Origin: Mucilaginibacter rigui | Lineage (GTDB): Bacteria; Bacteroidota; Bacteroidia; Sphingobacteriales; Sphingobacteriaceae | Assembly: GCF_014773275.1 (NCBI RefSeq) | Contig: NZ_JACWMW010000003.1 | Span: 124,001 to 188,000 of the forward strand | Length of the DNA stretch: 64,000 nucleotides | Direction: 5' to 3' | Shown: one piece after another, positions 54,122-63,921 of the stretch | Numbering within the stretch: the first letter of the stretch is position 1 | Layout: the number at the start of each line of letters is the position of its first letter | The notes under the pieces: model-generated | Database searches by the model: none | Told to the model about the DNA's origin: nothing | Seen by the model: the letters and a program-made list of their open reading frames with translations, nothing else | Program-made: the position numbers and the translations under genes

Positions 54122-56410
54122 TTACTCCACCCCACTTATTATACTCAGTTTTGCAAACTTTAACAGCAATTGTTTTTGCCCTATTTCTTTAAAGAATATA
54201 GTTGCCTTAATATCAGGCTTATTGCCTTCCAGCGTAAGTACTTTACCAAATCCAAAACGTTCATGCTCCACCTGCATACCCACCTGTAAGTTTGAGGTAT
54301 CGGAGGGTTTAAAATCTGGCGATGGTACGTGTGCTTTGGCCAGTATTGATGTTGTTTTAACTGGCGGGGTGGTTGCAGCTTTTGGTTTTGAGTAGGTGTC
54401 GTTTTTACGGGTCCAGGCGGTACGTTCATTCTCGTATGATGATGAACCGGCAGATGATGCCGGCTTGGCTGTAAAGTCAAGCTCCAGGTATTTGGCGTCT
54501 ATTTCATCTATAAAGCGGCTCGGTTCGCAACTTATCAGTGTGCCAAATTTAAAACGCGATGTGGCGTAACTGATAGTTAACTTATACTCAGCACGGGTAA
54601 TGGCCACGTAGAACAGGCGGCGCTCTTCTTCCAGGTCGCTGCGCGAGTTTAGCGACATTTGCGACGGGAACAGGTTCTCTTCTAACCCCACAATATGTAC
54701 ATGCGGAAACTCAAGGCCCTTTGAGGAGTGGATGGTCATTAACGATACGGTATCGGCATCTTTGTCTTTATCCTTGTCATCGTTTGTTAATAAGGCTATA
54801 TCCTGCATAAATACATCAAGGCCCTTTTCCTCAATATCTTCCCGTTCCGAAAACTCTTTGATACCGTTTAAAAGTTCCTGGATGTTCTCGTAGCGGTTAA
54901 GCCCCTCAACAGATTTATCCTCGTAAAGATCTTTAAGCAATCCCGAATGTTTGGCTATATGCAGCGCCGCTTCATAGGCGCTTTGGTTTTTGGTGATCAC
55001 CTGGAAGCTTTGTATCATGGTTGCGAAGGCATTTAATGATGCCGGTGCTTTCTCAATATACCGGTTAGCCTCCAGTACCACATCAAATGGGGTAAGGCCG
55101 TTTTTATCAGCAGCAACAATTATCCTGTCAACCGTGGTATCACCAATGCCGCGTTTTGGGTAGTTTATAACCCGTTTAAGAGCTTCCTCATCGCTTGGGT
55201 TAAAGGTAAGCCTGAAATAGGCTATCAGGTCCTTGATCTCTTTACGTTGATAAAAAGATAAGCCCCCGTAAATTTTATACGGGATGCCGTTTTTGCGTAA
55301 AGCCTCCTCCATAGAGCGCGACTGCGCATTGGTCCGGTAAAGAATGGCAAAATCATGCCAGTTAAGGCCGTTTGTACTACGTTGAAACATAATGGCATCA
55401 GCCACCTGTTTGCCTTCTTCATTATCGCTAAAGGCGCGCATTATTTTTATTTTATCGCCGGTTTCCTTCTCAGAAAAAACATGCTTTTTAAGCTGCTCTT
55501 TATTATTGGCAATGATGCTGTTGGCAACATTCACAATGTTTTGGGTAGAGCGGTAGTTCTGCTCCAGCTTAAATACCTTAAGGTCGGGGTAATCCTTCTC
55601 AAAGTTCAGGATGTTCTGGATATTGGCACCACGGAACGCGTAGATACTCTGCGCGTCATCTCCCACCACACAAAGGTTTTCGCTAACGGCGGCAAGCGTT
55701 TTTACAATTTTATATTGCGAGTGGTTGGTATCCTGGTACTCATCCACCATAATATATTTAAACTTGTGCTGATACTTATTGCGTACATCCGGGTGGTCGC
55801 GCAGTAACTCATTGGTTTTGAAGAGCAGATCATCAAAATCCATAGCCCCGGCGCGATAGCAGCGCTGCGCATAAGTCTCGTATATTTTACCAAGTAAAGG
55901 TCGTTTGGATGAATCATCGTCGGCCTGTATTTGTGGGTTGTTCTGGTACTCGGCAGGGGTAAGCAAACTGCTTTTTGCTGCCGAAATGCGGTTTAATACC
56001 GAGTTTACGCTATAAAGCTTATCATCCAGCTGCATTTCCTTCAATATAGCCCTCAGCACACTTTTGCTATCGTCGGTATCGTAAATGGTGAAGTTGCTTG
56101 GGTAGCCAATTTTGTTGGCCTCTACACGTAAAATTTTTGCAAAAACCGAGTGGAAGGTACCCATCCAGATGTTTTTAGCCTCGGGGCCAACCATTTGGGT
56201 TATACGTTCGCGCATCTCCTTTGCGGCCTTGTTGGTAAACGTAAGTACCAGTATATTAAAGCTATCCACACCTTTGCGTATAAGGTGTGCAACCCTAAAG
56301 GTAATAACCCTTGTTTTGCCCGAACCCGCGCCGGCAATGATCATTACCGGGCCATTAATTTGTTCTACAGCTGCCTTTTGTTCGGGGTTTAACCCTGCTA
56401 AATAATCCAA
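54122..56410 (-). CDS. ATP-dependent DNA helicase, UvrD/PcrA/Rep family
   Basis: A 762-residue superfamily 1A helicase for repair and replication restart, 3' to 5'. Motif I is AGAGSGKTRV near 27, Ia LTFTNKAAKEM near 57, II VDEYQDTNHSQ near 222, III VVGDDAQSIYAFRGA near 247, IV near YRSTQNIV, V MTIHSSKGLEFPHV near 565 and VI YVAITRAEYKL near 607. The C terminus (about 700-762) carries the usual Tudor-like end. The reading frame begins with TTG at 56408-56410 (DYLAGLNPEQKAAVEQ), which matches the usual family N terminus; no ATG is available close by. Confidence 0.94.
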   Translation of the reverse strand: MDYLAGLNPEQKAAVEQINGPVMIIAGAGSGKTRVITFRVAHLIRKGVDSFNILVLTFTNKAAKEMRERITQMVGPEAKNIWMGTFHSVFAKILRVEANKIGYPSNFTIYDTDDSKSVLRAILKEMQLDDKLYSVNSVLNRISAAKSSLLTPAEYQNNPQIQADDDSSKRPLLGKIYETYAQRCYRAGAMDFDDLLFKTNELLRDHPDVRNKYQHKFKYIMVDEYQDTNHSQYKIVKTLAAVSENLCVVGDDAQSIYAFRGANIQNILNFEKDYPDLKVFKLEQNYRSTQNIVNVANSIIANNKEQLKKHVFSEKETGDKIKIMRAFSDNEEGKQVADAIMFQRSTNGLNWHDFAILYRTNAQSRSMEEALRKNGIPYKIYGGLSFYQRKEIKDLIAYFRLTFNPSDEEALKRVINYPKRGIGDTTVDRIIVAADKNGLTPFDVVLEANRYIEKAPASLNAFATMIQSFQVITKNQSAYEAALHIAKHSGLLKDLYEDKSVEGLNRYENIQELLNGIKEFSEREDIEEKGLDVFMQDIALLTNDDKDKDKDADTVSLMTIHSSKGLEFPHVHIVGLEENLFPSQMSLNSRSDLEEERRLFYVAITRAEYKLTISYATSRFKFGTLISCEPSRFIDEIDAKYLELDFTAKPASSAGSSSYENERTAWTRKNDTYSKPKAATTPPVKTTSILAKAHVPSPDFKPSDTSNLQVGMQVEHERFGFGKVLTLEGNKPDIKATIFFKEIGQKQLLLKFAKLSIISGVE

Positions 56411-56505
56411 ATCCTGTTCCTCTTTTCTTAGTACCGCGAAATTAGTTATTTGAGCGGGAAAGCTAAATAAATTGGCACGCCAATTTTTCCACTTGCCAGG
56501 TTTTG

Positions 56506-56907
56506 TTAACTATTGGCAGATAATCGCTTGTTTATCGCCTGGTAAATTATCCAACCAAAAGGTAGCAGCCAGATCATATCGTTCCAAACATTCACCCAGA
56601 AAAATGAGGGTGCCAGCTTGCCCAGCCAAATGTAATACACCGAACCGATTGGCCCCAGCACCTTGCCAATAAAGCCAACCAGTATCAGCGGCCAGTAGGC
56701 CATAGGGTCTTTCGACGCGAAGTAATATGCAATGCCATAAACCCCAACCAGCATACCCACGCAACGCAAAATAATCAGCAGGAAATCGGTTGGCGGGTTG
56801 CCGAACAGGATGATCTGCGGATAGGCAGAGATCACTATCCCCCAGAAAATATTGTAAATAGCCGCCAGTAACATGATGGTTTTGGCGGTTTTAAGTTTGG
56901 TTGACAT
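56506..56907 (-). CDS. Hypothetical membrane protein
   Basis: A 133-residue protein with four hydrophobic segments (about 8-28, 42-62, 70-92, 100-125) and charged ends. Sequence includes IFWGIVISAYPQIILFG and LLPFGWIIYQAINKR. No known motif. It lies upstream of uvrD on the same strand. Confidence 0.7.
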   Translation of the reverse strand: MSTKLKTAKTIMLLAAIYNIFWGIVISAYPQIILFGNPPTDFLLIILRCVGMLVGVYGIAYYFASKDPMAYWPLILVGFIGKVLGPIGSVYYIWLGKLAPSFFWVNVWNDMIWLLPFGWIIYQAINKRLSANS

Positions 56908-56956
56908 AAGTGGCTAAAGATAAATAATAATAGTTTGGCTAGCACGTTGCGATATG

Positions 56957-57101
56957 TTTAACCACAGAGGATACGGAGAAAAGCACAAAGGACACAGAGC
57001 TGTAATATTAAATTTAGAGAAAGATAATATAAGCAATTAGAATCTCTGTGTTCTTTGTGCCTGTACGCGCTGCAAATCTCTGTGCTCTTTGTGGGTTAAA
57101 A
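56957..57101. repeat. TTAACCACAGAG-type inverted repeat, copy 2
   Basis: TTTAACCACAGAGGATACGG at the left faces GTGCTCTTTGTGGGTTAAA at the right, with inner AAAGCACAAAG and CTTTGTGC. Same family as 31831-31993. It fills most of the divergent space between the membrane protein and the DUF255 gene. Confidence 0.75.
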
Positions 57102-57172
57102 CAAACTTTCCCATTTGCACATCCTTAAAACAATTCTCAATTTAGCCCTTTCTACAATAATACATCCGCCCC

Positions 57173-59176
57173 ATGAACAAACTCGCCAACTCTACCTCGC
57201 CATATTTACTGCAGCATGCAAACAACCCGGTTAACTGGTACCCCTGGGGGCCGGAAGCCCTGCAAAAAGCAAAAGACGAGAATAAACTGATCCTGGTGAG
57301 TATTGGCTACTCGGCCTGCCACTGGTGCCACGTAATGGAACATGAGAGCTTTGAGGATGAAGCCGTGGCCGCCGTAATGAACGAGTATTTTGTATGCATT
57401 AAGGTAGATAGGGAAGAACGCCCCGATGTAGACCAGATTTACATGAGCGCCATACAACTGATGAGTGGCCGTGGTGGCTGGCCCTTAAACTGTATTTGCC
57501 TGCCCGATCAGCGGCCTATTTACGGCGGCACTTATTTCCGTAAAAACGACTGGACAAGCCTGTTGTTTAACCTGGCCGATTTCTACAAAACCAAACCCGA
57601 GGAAGCCGAAGATTATGCCGCGCGCTTAACCGAAGGCATCAAACAATATGAATCGGTAGCGTTTGTGGCCGAGCAACCCGAATACACCAAAGCCGACCTG
57701 GAAACCATCCTGACCACGTGGCGCCGGTACATCGACCCGGTTGAAGGTGGTTTTGGCGGCGCACCAAAATTCCCGATGCCGAATAATTCGTTGTTTTTGA
57801 TGCGGTACGCGCATTTGATGAAGGATAATGCCCTTGCCGAAAATGTAAAACTAACGTTAAAGAAAATGGCTTTCGGAGGTATTTACGATCATATTGGCGG
57901 TGGCTTTGCCCGCTATGCGGTTGATGGTGTTTGGCATGTGCCCCACTTCGAGAAAATGCTTTATGATAACGCGCAGTTGCTTGGCCTATACGCCGAAGCC
58001 CATACCTGGGATGCTGACCCGCTTTATAAAACTATTGCCGATGAGATAGTAACTTTTGTAAGCAGGGAATTAACATCGCCCGAGAATGGCTTTTACTCGG
58101 CGCTGGATGCGGATAGTGAGGGAAAGGAGGGTAAATTCTACATATTTACCAAGGCCGAAATTGAAGAAATTTTAGGTGATGATGCCGACCTGTTTAATAT
58201 CTATTACCATGTTACCGAAGACGGCAATTGGGAGGAGGAGCATTCTAATGTTTTCTTCCGCCGCGAAGAAGATGCCGAACTGGCAGAGAAATTAGGCCTA
58301 ACCGTTGATGAACTGACAAGCACGATAAATGTATCCCGCAAAAAAGTTTTGGATGCCCGCAGCAAACGCGTACGCCCGGGGCTCGATAATAAAATATTAG
58401 CATCATGGAACGGTTTAATGCTGAAAGGCCTTTGTGAAGCGTACCGCGCTTTTAACAACCCGGAATATTTACAACTGGCCCTGAAAAACGCGGAGTTTAT
58501 AACCGCGAACCTGTTAACCGGTGCAAAACTTTCAAGGGTTTATAAAAAAGACGGGAAGACTGATGTAGCCACATTCTTAGATGATTACGCGAACGTTACC
58601 GATGGCTTCATCGCCCTGTATGAAGTTACGTTTAATGAGGAATGGCTGATACAAGCCCAAAAATTGGCAGACTACGCCCTTGCCCATTATTATGATAAAG
58701 ATGGCGGCGTGTTCTTCTACACGGCCGATAATGACGAGATGCTCATTGCCCGGAAATCTGAAATGATGGATGGGGTTATACCTGCATCAAATTCGGTTAT
58801 GGCGCGTAACTTAAAAAAGTTAGGCCTGTTTTTTGATAATGAAGCTTATTTGGAGGTTTCTGCACAATTGTTACGAAATATTATGCCGCACCTTGCCAGG
58901 TACAGCACGGCTTATTCAAACTGGACCATACTGCTGCTGGATGAGGTTTTTGGCATCTATGAGGTAGCCATTACAGGTAATAATGCTGAAACAAAGCGAA
59001 TTGAAATAGAACAAAATTACATTCCTAATAAAATTATGTTGGGAGGTAATGATGGAAGTTTACCTTTGCTGGCAGAAAAGTTTAACAACGATACACGCAT
59101 CTTTGTATGCAGGGATAAAACCTGTGGTTTACCGGCATACAATGTGGCAGATGCACTAAAACAAATAAATAACTAA
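57173..59176 (+). CDS. DUF255 thioredoxin-domain protein (YyaL/SPATA20-like)
   Basis: A 667-residue protein. Residues 1-160 form the DUF255 thioredoxin-like domain with Cys49 and Cys52 in [16 protein letters not shown]; the remainder is an (alpha/alpha)6 barrel similar to glycosidase or N-acylglucosamine epimerase folds ([31 protein letters not shown], broken by turns). Length fits the family. The function of YyaL proteins is unknown. Cytoplasmic, no signal peptide. Confidence 0.92.
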   Translation: MNKLANSTSPYLLQHANNPVNWYPWGPEALQKAKDENKLILVSIGYSACHWCHVMEHESFEDEAVAAVMNEYFVCIKVDREERPDVDQIYMSAIQLMSGRGGWPLNCICLPDQRPIYGGTYFRKNDWTSLLFNLADFYKTKPEEAEDYAARLTEGIKQYESVAFVAEQPEYTKADLETILTTWRRYIDPVEGGFGGAPKFPMPNNSLFLMRYAHLMKDNALAENVKLTLKKMAFGGIYDHIGGGFARYAVDGVWHVPHFEKMLYDNAQLLGLYAEAHTWDADPLYKTIADEIVTFVSRELTSPENGFYSALDADSEGKEGKFYIFTKAEIEEILGDDADLFNIYYHVTEDGNWEEEHSNVFFRREEDAELAEKLGLTVDELTSTINVSRKKVLDARSKRVRPGLDNKILASWNGLMLKGLCEAYRAFNNPEYLQLALKNAEFITANLLTGAKLSRVYKKDGKTDVATFLDDYANVTDGFIALYEVTFNEEWLIQAQKLADYALAHYYDKDGGVFFYTADNDEMLIARKSEMMDGVIPASNSVMARNLKKLGLFFDNEAYLEVSAQLLRNIMPHLARYSTAYSNWTILLLDEVFGIYEVAITGNNAETKRIEIEQNYIPNKIMLGGNDGSLPLLAEKFNNDTRIFVCRDKTCGLPAYNVADALKQINN

Positions 59177-59258
59177 TTCCTTAATATAAATAACAGGTAT
59201 TGAGATAACCCGGTTAAAACAGGGAAGGAGTTCCGATATCTTAAAAAACAATCATCAG

Positions 59259-59759
59259 ATGAAAATTCAACCACAACACGTAGTGTCATTAACGTACGAC
59301 CTGTATGTTAAAAAAGAAGACGGAACCGAAGGCTTACAAGAAAGCGCAACACAAGAGCAGCCGCTAACCTTTTTATTTGGTGCAGGGCAAATGATCCCGA
59401 AATTTGAAGAGGAATTAAGCACGCTTTCAACCGGCGATACCTATGATTTCCGTATAACGGCAGCAGAAGGTTACGGCGAATTTGACGAGGAAGCCGTGGC
59501 TAACCTGCCCTTAGAAATGTTCCAGGGAACAGAAGTACCGCAAATTGGCGAGGTTTTGCCTTTGCAGGATAACAACGGTAACCGTTTCCAGGGCCAGGTT
59601 GTATCTGTTACTGCCGATTCTGTAATTGTTGACCTTAACCACCCAATGGCAGGCCAGGAGCTACACTTTAAAGGCGAGATATTGAACGTGCGCCCCGCCA
59701 CACCAGAGGAGCTTTCGCACGGCCACGCGCATGGCCCTGATGGTCACCACGCACACTAA
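59259..59759 (+). CDS. FKBP-type peptidyl-prolyl isomerase, SlyD-like
   Basis: A 166-residue protein. The split FKBP domain (VSLTYDLYVKKEDG, PLTFLFGAGQMIPKFEEEL) encloses the IF chaperone insertion (about 70-125) as in SlyD. The C terminus is His-rich (SHGHAHGPDGHHAH) and should bind nickel or other metals. Acts in the cytoplasm in folding and perhaps metal delivery. Confidence 0.92.
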   Translation: MKIQPQHVVSLTYDLYVKKEDGTEGLQESATQEQPLTFLFGAGQMIPKFEEELSTLSTGDTYDFRITAAEGYGEFDEEAVANLPLEMFQGTEVPQIGEVLPLQDNNGNRFQGQVVSVTADSVIVDLNHPMAGQELHFKGEILNVRPATPEELSHGHAHGPDGHHAH

Positions 59760-59780
59760 TTTATAACAAAAATATGTGTA

Positions 59781-59845
59781 AGAAGGCGCGAAGTATTGCG
59801 TCTATACATACAAAAAAGAGACGCGATACTTCACGTCTCTTTTTT
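59781..59845. repeat. GACGCG-family inverted repeat, copy 3, terminator-like
   Basis: GGCGCGAAGTATTGCGTCTA (59785-59804) faces GAGACGCGATACTTCACGTC (59818-59837) imperfectly, followed by TCTCTTTTTTG. It lies after slyD and may end it. Same family as 3048-3133. Confidence 0.7.
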
Positions 59846-59857
59846 GTTTATAGCCTT

Positions 59858-60556
59858 TTATTCAAAAGCCAGGTGCCCGGCATTGGTTACAACGCATTGT
59901 ATAATTATACGGCAGGCAATAGGCTCTCCGTTTAATGTAGCGGGGATAAACACCAGATCGGCCGGGTCGGGCAGTTTAATATTCATGTTTATTGTTCTAA
60001 AGGGCTGGCCCGAGTCGCCGTCTATCACTGTAACTTTATAATCAGCCAGCCTGCCGCCGGGGCTTACCAACAATTCAACCCTTGCAGCAAGTGCATTTCG
60101 GTTTATGTAAGCATATTCTTTTGGCAGGGTGAACAGGTTTAAGTAGGGTAGGTAACCATAGTACCTTCCCCCCACTTTAATGGGCTTTGTAACCTTATCG
60201 CCTTCTTTCAAAAACTTGTCTGCTAAATATCGCAAATGAGATGTCGTATCTTCCGGCGCCTCATAAAATAGTCGCCCGGTTGAGTAATCGTAAGTTTGCA
60301 TTACTGTGCCTTTGGGGTCGTAAAACTTCCATAAACTCACTTTTTTATCGTTTTCATAGTTGCCAATGGCAACAACATGATCTTTTTTATAAACCGCCCT
60401 GAATAGCCCCTGCCTTATGTTTACATCTTTTGCCAGTACCTTAAAAATCTCTGTTACGTTACCGGCTAATTTTCGTTTTACTTCAAGAGTATCCTGGGCA
60501 AAACAATGGCTTGTAAAAAATAGTGCAGTTAGTATTAACAGGTAACGTTTTAACAT
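59858..60556 (-). CDS. Hypothetical exported protein
   Basis: A 232-residue protein with signal peptide MLKRYLLILTALFFTSHCFA. The first half includes a MORN-like antitoxin-type turn pattern (VVAIGNYENDKKVSLWKFYDPKG) and the second half resembles the C-terminal domain of TonB-like energy transducers only loosely (FIPATLNGEPIACRIIIQC). Function unknown. Confidence 0.72.
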   Translation of the reverse strand: MLKRYLLILTALFFTSHCFAQDTLEVKRKLAGNVTEIFKVLAKDVNIRQGLFRAVYKKDHVVAIGNYENDKKVSLWKFYDPKGTVMQTYDYSTGRLFYEAPEDTTSHLRYLADKFLKEGDKVTKPIKVGGRYYGYLPYLNLFTLPKEYAYINRNALAARVELLVSPGGRLADYKVTVIDGDSGQPFRTINMNIKLPDPADLVFIPATLNGEPIACRIIIQCVVTNAGHLAFE

Positions 60557-60576
60557 AGTATATGGTAGTAAAAGTA

Positions 60577-61005
60577 TTAGCTGGTCTTTTTTATATACTC
60601 AATGGCAGGATTTATGTTTTGCAGTTGGGCAATAAATTCTTCTTTGTTTTGGGGGGAGATGATCACCGAATCAAATTTATTATAAAACACCTCCAGCCTG
60701 TCGAGCGATAACGCGGGCGAACTTAACACGCTTTTTGTTGCTTCTATTTTTCGTATCGAGCTAATATCTATAATGATATTCACAAAAAAGCCGCACCTCA
60801 CCTTTAACGATCCATCACCTTTGATGGTGTAATTGGTGTTCAATATCATAGGCCCCACTACAACCAACACTACAACAGCGCAAAAAATGCTGCCCCAATA
60901 ATCGCCCATGATGATGCTTACACCAACCACCACCGCTAAAATAACAATGGGAATATAAACAACTATACCTTTTTTTGATGGATAAATAACGTCGCCTGCA
61001 ACCAT
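60577..61005 (-). CDS. PH-like domain membrane protein (bPH_4/DUF1200)
   Basis: A 142-residue protein starting at ATG 61005 (MVAGDVIYPSKKG); the frame extends 37 codons upstream, but there it overlaps the end of the next gene in another frame. Two hydrophobic segments lie near residues 14-34 and 38-58, then a bacterial PH-like domain with IIIDISSIRKIEATKSVL and SPALSLDRLEVFYNKFD. Function unknown. Confidence 0.82.
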   Translation of the reverse strand: MVAGDVIYPSKKGIVVYIPIVILAVVVGVSIIMGDYWGSIFCAVVVLVVVGPMILNTNYTIKGDGSLKVRCGFFVNIIIDISSIRKIEATKSVLSSPALSLDRLEVFYNKFDSVIISPQNKEEFIAQLQNINPAIEYIKKTS

Positions 61006-61039
61006 GCTATAAATATACAAAACTGCTTTTAAATTAAGC

Positions 61040-63811
61040 TTAACCGCGCGATCTGCCGCCACCACGCCTGCCGCCACGGTTACCGCCACCATTGCGGCCG
61101 TTACGGCTGCCGGCAAATTTTTGCAGGCGCATGGTAAACGTCAGCATAAAATAACGGCCAAGGCGATTGGTGCGGGTATCAATGATCTGGTTACCGCTCA
61201 CCACCCGGGATACGCCTGTGTTTTGGTTAAACAGATCAAAGCCCTGCACACGCAGTGCAGCCAAATGGTTTTTCAGGAATTGGTACTCCACATACGTGCT
61301 CAACAAGGTAGGGTTTGCCTTAACCGTACTGCTAAAGCCGCTGTTAAGGGTTTGGGTAAGGTTATAGCCTAATACAAGGTTGTTGAAAAAATAATTGCGC
61401 CCGTCAAGCCCAATTGTCCATGTTTTAGCATCAGTACTGATTGATGATGGCAGGCTGTAGCGTGTAGTATTAACGCTGTAATTGCCGCTTACTTCGGTAT
61501 CCATCAGGCTGTCAATGTCTACCCGCACTTTTGCGCCCTGGCTAAAAACCCAATTTTTGCCCTGGTTACGTTCGTTCTCAATATAATTGATGTTGTTGCT
61601 AAAACTGGCAGCGCCGTTTAGGGTTACGGTGTATTTACGGTTGGCAAATGGTTTAGAGAAAGCATAGTTGCCATTTGCTGAGTAAAAGCCATCGGTGTTT
61701 AAATAGCGGGTTTCCTGTACGGTATTGTTTGTACCGCCTGCTAAAGTTATAGGCTGAGTATTGGTCACAATTTTATTTTGAGTGCTGTTGAACGATAGGT
61801 TGGTGAACAGCGAGTTGCCGCTGGCAATATCAAACTGATTATAGCGCAGGCTGATATTGTTGCTAAACTCGGGTTTCAGGTCGGGGTTACCGTACACACG
61901 GTTTTGCGGGTTCGAAAAATCGGGCTGTAATTGCAGCTGCGTAAACGAAGGCTGGTTATTGGTGCCGGTATAATTAATGGCTAACGAGTGGTTCTTTTTA
62001 AAATTGTAAATAAACCTTGCTGTGGGTATGTAATTAAAAGTACGGGTTGAGGTTTCAAAATTGTGCGACTGCCCATCGAGCGTAGCAGGTTGCACGGCTA
62101 AACCAACGGTGTAATTATATTTAGCCTCAACACCGCGCAGGTTTAACCCAAAGCGGTTGGTGACGAACTGGTAATTATATAAAGTGCTTAGCGAATCTAC
62201 ATACGTTTGTTTGCCGGTAACCGGGTCAATATTGTAGTTGTAGCGGTTATTATCGGTATTTGATCGGCTGTAGCTGTAATTTGCTTCCAGGTAGGTGCTT
62301 TTGCCAACCGGCTCGGTATAGCTCAGGTTAATATTCCCTCTTGCCGAACTATTATTTGTATTGATCTGCTGGAATAATGGGGTTATAATGCTATCCTGCC
62401 GGGTAGTGTATTGGTCGTTCAGGTCCTGCGTGTTTTTTGAAAAGCTGATGCCTGTATTGATGCTAAAGTTACGCCCCTTCTTTTTAAACTTATGGTTGTA
62501 AAGCACACTTACACCGCCGCTTGGCGATGTAGCATTGGTAAGCGCCAGTTCATTGCCGTTTATCAGGGTATTTTTACGCATGTTACTGAATGTATCGATG
62601 TTGGTGCTGTTTGATGAATTATAAGAAAAGCTCGGGCTTATCTTCATATAATTTGCGGTATCAATACGGTATTCTATATTAAAACCAAACCGGTGGTTAA
62701 TGTTATGTGTGCGGCCGGTACTGTTATCATTATTAATAATTGCACCGCTTTGAAAAAGGTTTTGTGTTTGCGATGTGCTGGTAGTTAGCCTGTCCCTGTC
62801 GGCAAAACTATAGCTGCCGTAAGCGGTTATTTTTTTACCCCATTCGTCGCGGTAATTGAAGCCTGCAGATTTATTTGTGGTTATGCCGTTTGCCGTACTG
62901 ATGCCACTCCCTGCGTCACCGCCACCGCCCCCACGGCCGCCCCGGCCACCTCCGCTGCCGCCGCTGCCCAGGTTAAACGAATTGGTGTTGTTATTATTCC
63001 AGGTACCTATAAGGGCAATCTGTCTATCCTCCTTAAAATTATTGGCCGATAGTTTAGCAAGGTAACGGTCATCATTACCGGCGCCTACCGTGGCCTGCCC
63101 AAAATTGCCGGTGCGCTTTCCTTTTTGTATGGTGATGTTTAAAACCTTATCAGGTTCGCCGGTTTTGATGCCGGTTAGGTTGGCCTGGTCGCCGTAATCG
63201 TCAATTACCTGTATGTTGTCAACAATATCGGCGGGCAGGTTTTGAGTGGCTGTTTGCACATCGCCGGTAAAATAATCCTTACCGTTAACGCGTACCTTGG
63301 TTACCTGTTTGCCATGGGCGGTAACATTTCCATCCTTGTCAACAGTAATACCCGGCATCTTCTTGATGAGGTCTTCCACCTGCGACCCTTCCCGCACCTT
63401 ATATGCTGCGGCATTATACTGTATAGTATCTTCTTTAATAACTATAGGGATAACCGCAGTAATATTTACCACGCCAAGGTAATTCATCTGGATGCTGAGT
63501 TTGATAGGGGGAAGCAAGATTGGCTTTGTATCACTATCAGTAGTGTACTTACGTGTAAACCCCTGGTAACCCAACCCTGATACCGTTAGCTTAAAGTTTT
63601 TCCCTTTTACACCCGTAAAATGATACGCGCCTTTAATATCGCTTGTAGTAACTATACTATCCGCGTTTGAAATGAGTTTAATAGTAATGCCCGGCACAGC
63701 GCCAAGCGTATCGGTAACAGTCCCGCTAACTTCACGTGGCTGCTGTGCAAACACATGATGAGGAAATAATAAAGAGCAAAACAAAAGAACAAGGGGTATA
63801 AATTTTGTCAT
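61040..63811 (-). CDS. TonB-dependent-receptor-like outer membrane protein with RGG-rich tail
   Basis: A 923-residue exported protein. Signal peptide (MTKFIPLVLLFCSLLFPHHVFA), a carboxypeptidase-regulatory-like domain (about 27-105, VSGTVTDTLGAVPGITIKL), a plug domain (about 115-220, including EDLIKKMPGITVDKDG and VTKVRVNGKDYFTGD), and an outer-membrane beta-barrel of the OMP_b-brl_3 type to the C terminus. One early loop is Gly/Arg-rich (near 285-300) and the last 25 residues are Arg/Gly/Asn-rich instead of ending in an aromatic residue. It may be a receptor or a barrel of unknown cargo; no SusD partner is next to it. Confidence 0.85.
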   Translation of the reverse strand: MTKFIPLVLLFCSLLFPHHVFAQQPREVSGTVTDTLGAVPGITIKLISNADSIVTTSDIKGAYHFTGVKGKNFKLTVSGLGYQGFTRKYTTDSDTKPILLPPIKLSIQMNYLGVVNITAVIPIVIKEDTIQYNAAAYKVREGSQVEDLIKKMPGITVDKDGNVTAHGKQVTKVRVNGKDYFTGDVQTATQNLPADIVDNIQVIDDYGDQANLTGIKTGEPDKVLNITIQKGKRTGNFGQATVGAGNDDRYLAKLSANNFKEDRQIALIGTWNNNNTNSFNLGSGGSGGGRGGRGGGGGDAGSGISTANGITTNKSAGFNYRDEWGKKITAYGSYSFADRDRLTTSTSQTQNLFQSGAIINNDNSTGRTHNINHRFGFNIEYRIDTANYMKISPSFSYNSSNSTNIDTFSNMRKNTLINGNELALTNATSPSGGVSVLYNHKFKKKGRNFSINTGISFSKNTQDLNDQYTTRQDSIITPLFQQINTNNSSARGNINLSYTEPVGKSTYLEANYSYSRSNTDNNRYNYNIDPVTGKQTYVDSLSTLYNYQFVTNRFGLNLRGVEAKYNYTVGLAVQPATLDGQSHNFETSTRTFNYIPTARFIYNFKKNHSLAINYTGTNNQPSFTQLQLQPDFSNPQNRVYGNPDLKPEFSNNISLRYNQFDIASGNSLFTNLSFNSTQNKIVTNTQPITLAGGTNNTVQETRYLNTDGFYSANGNYAFSKPFANRKYTVTLNGAASFSNNINYIENERNQGKNWVFSQGAKVRVDIDSLMDTEVSGNYSVNTTRYSLPSSISTDAKTWTIGLDGRNYFFNNLVLGYNLTQTLNSGFSSTVKANPTLLSTYVEYQFLKNHLAALRVQGFDLFNQNTGVSRVVSGNQIIDTRTNRLGRYFMLTFTMRLQKFAGSRNGRNGGGNRGGRRGGGRSRG

Positions 63812-63870
63812 GGCTGTTGATATTTAGCTAATGACAATCAATGTATTACTAAGTTTAAATATTAAAGGCA

Positions 63871-63921
63871 TCGTCATACAATTGTTGCAGGGAGTAATGT
63901 GGTCGTCATACAAATGTTGCA
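63871..63921. promoter_or_regulatory. Two direct repeats upstream of the receptor gene
   Basis: TCGTCATACAATTGTTGCA (63871-63889) and TCGTCATACAAATGTTGCA (63903-63921) are identical in 18 of 19 positions and 32 bp apart, about three helical turns. They lie 60-110 bp before the receptor ATG and could bind a regulator such as a LytTR or AraC-type protein. Confidence 0.5.
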
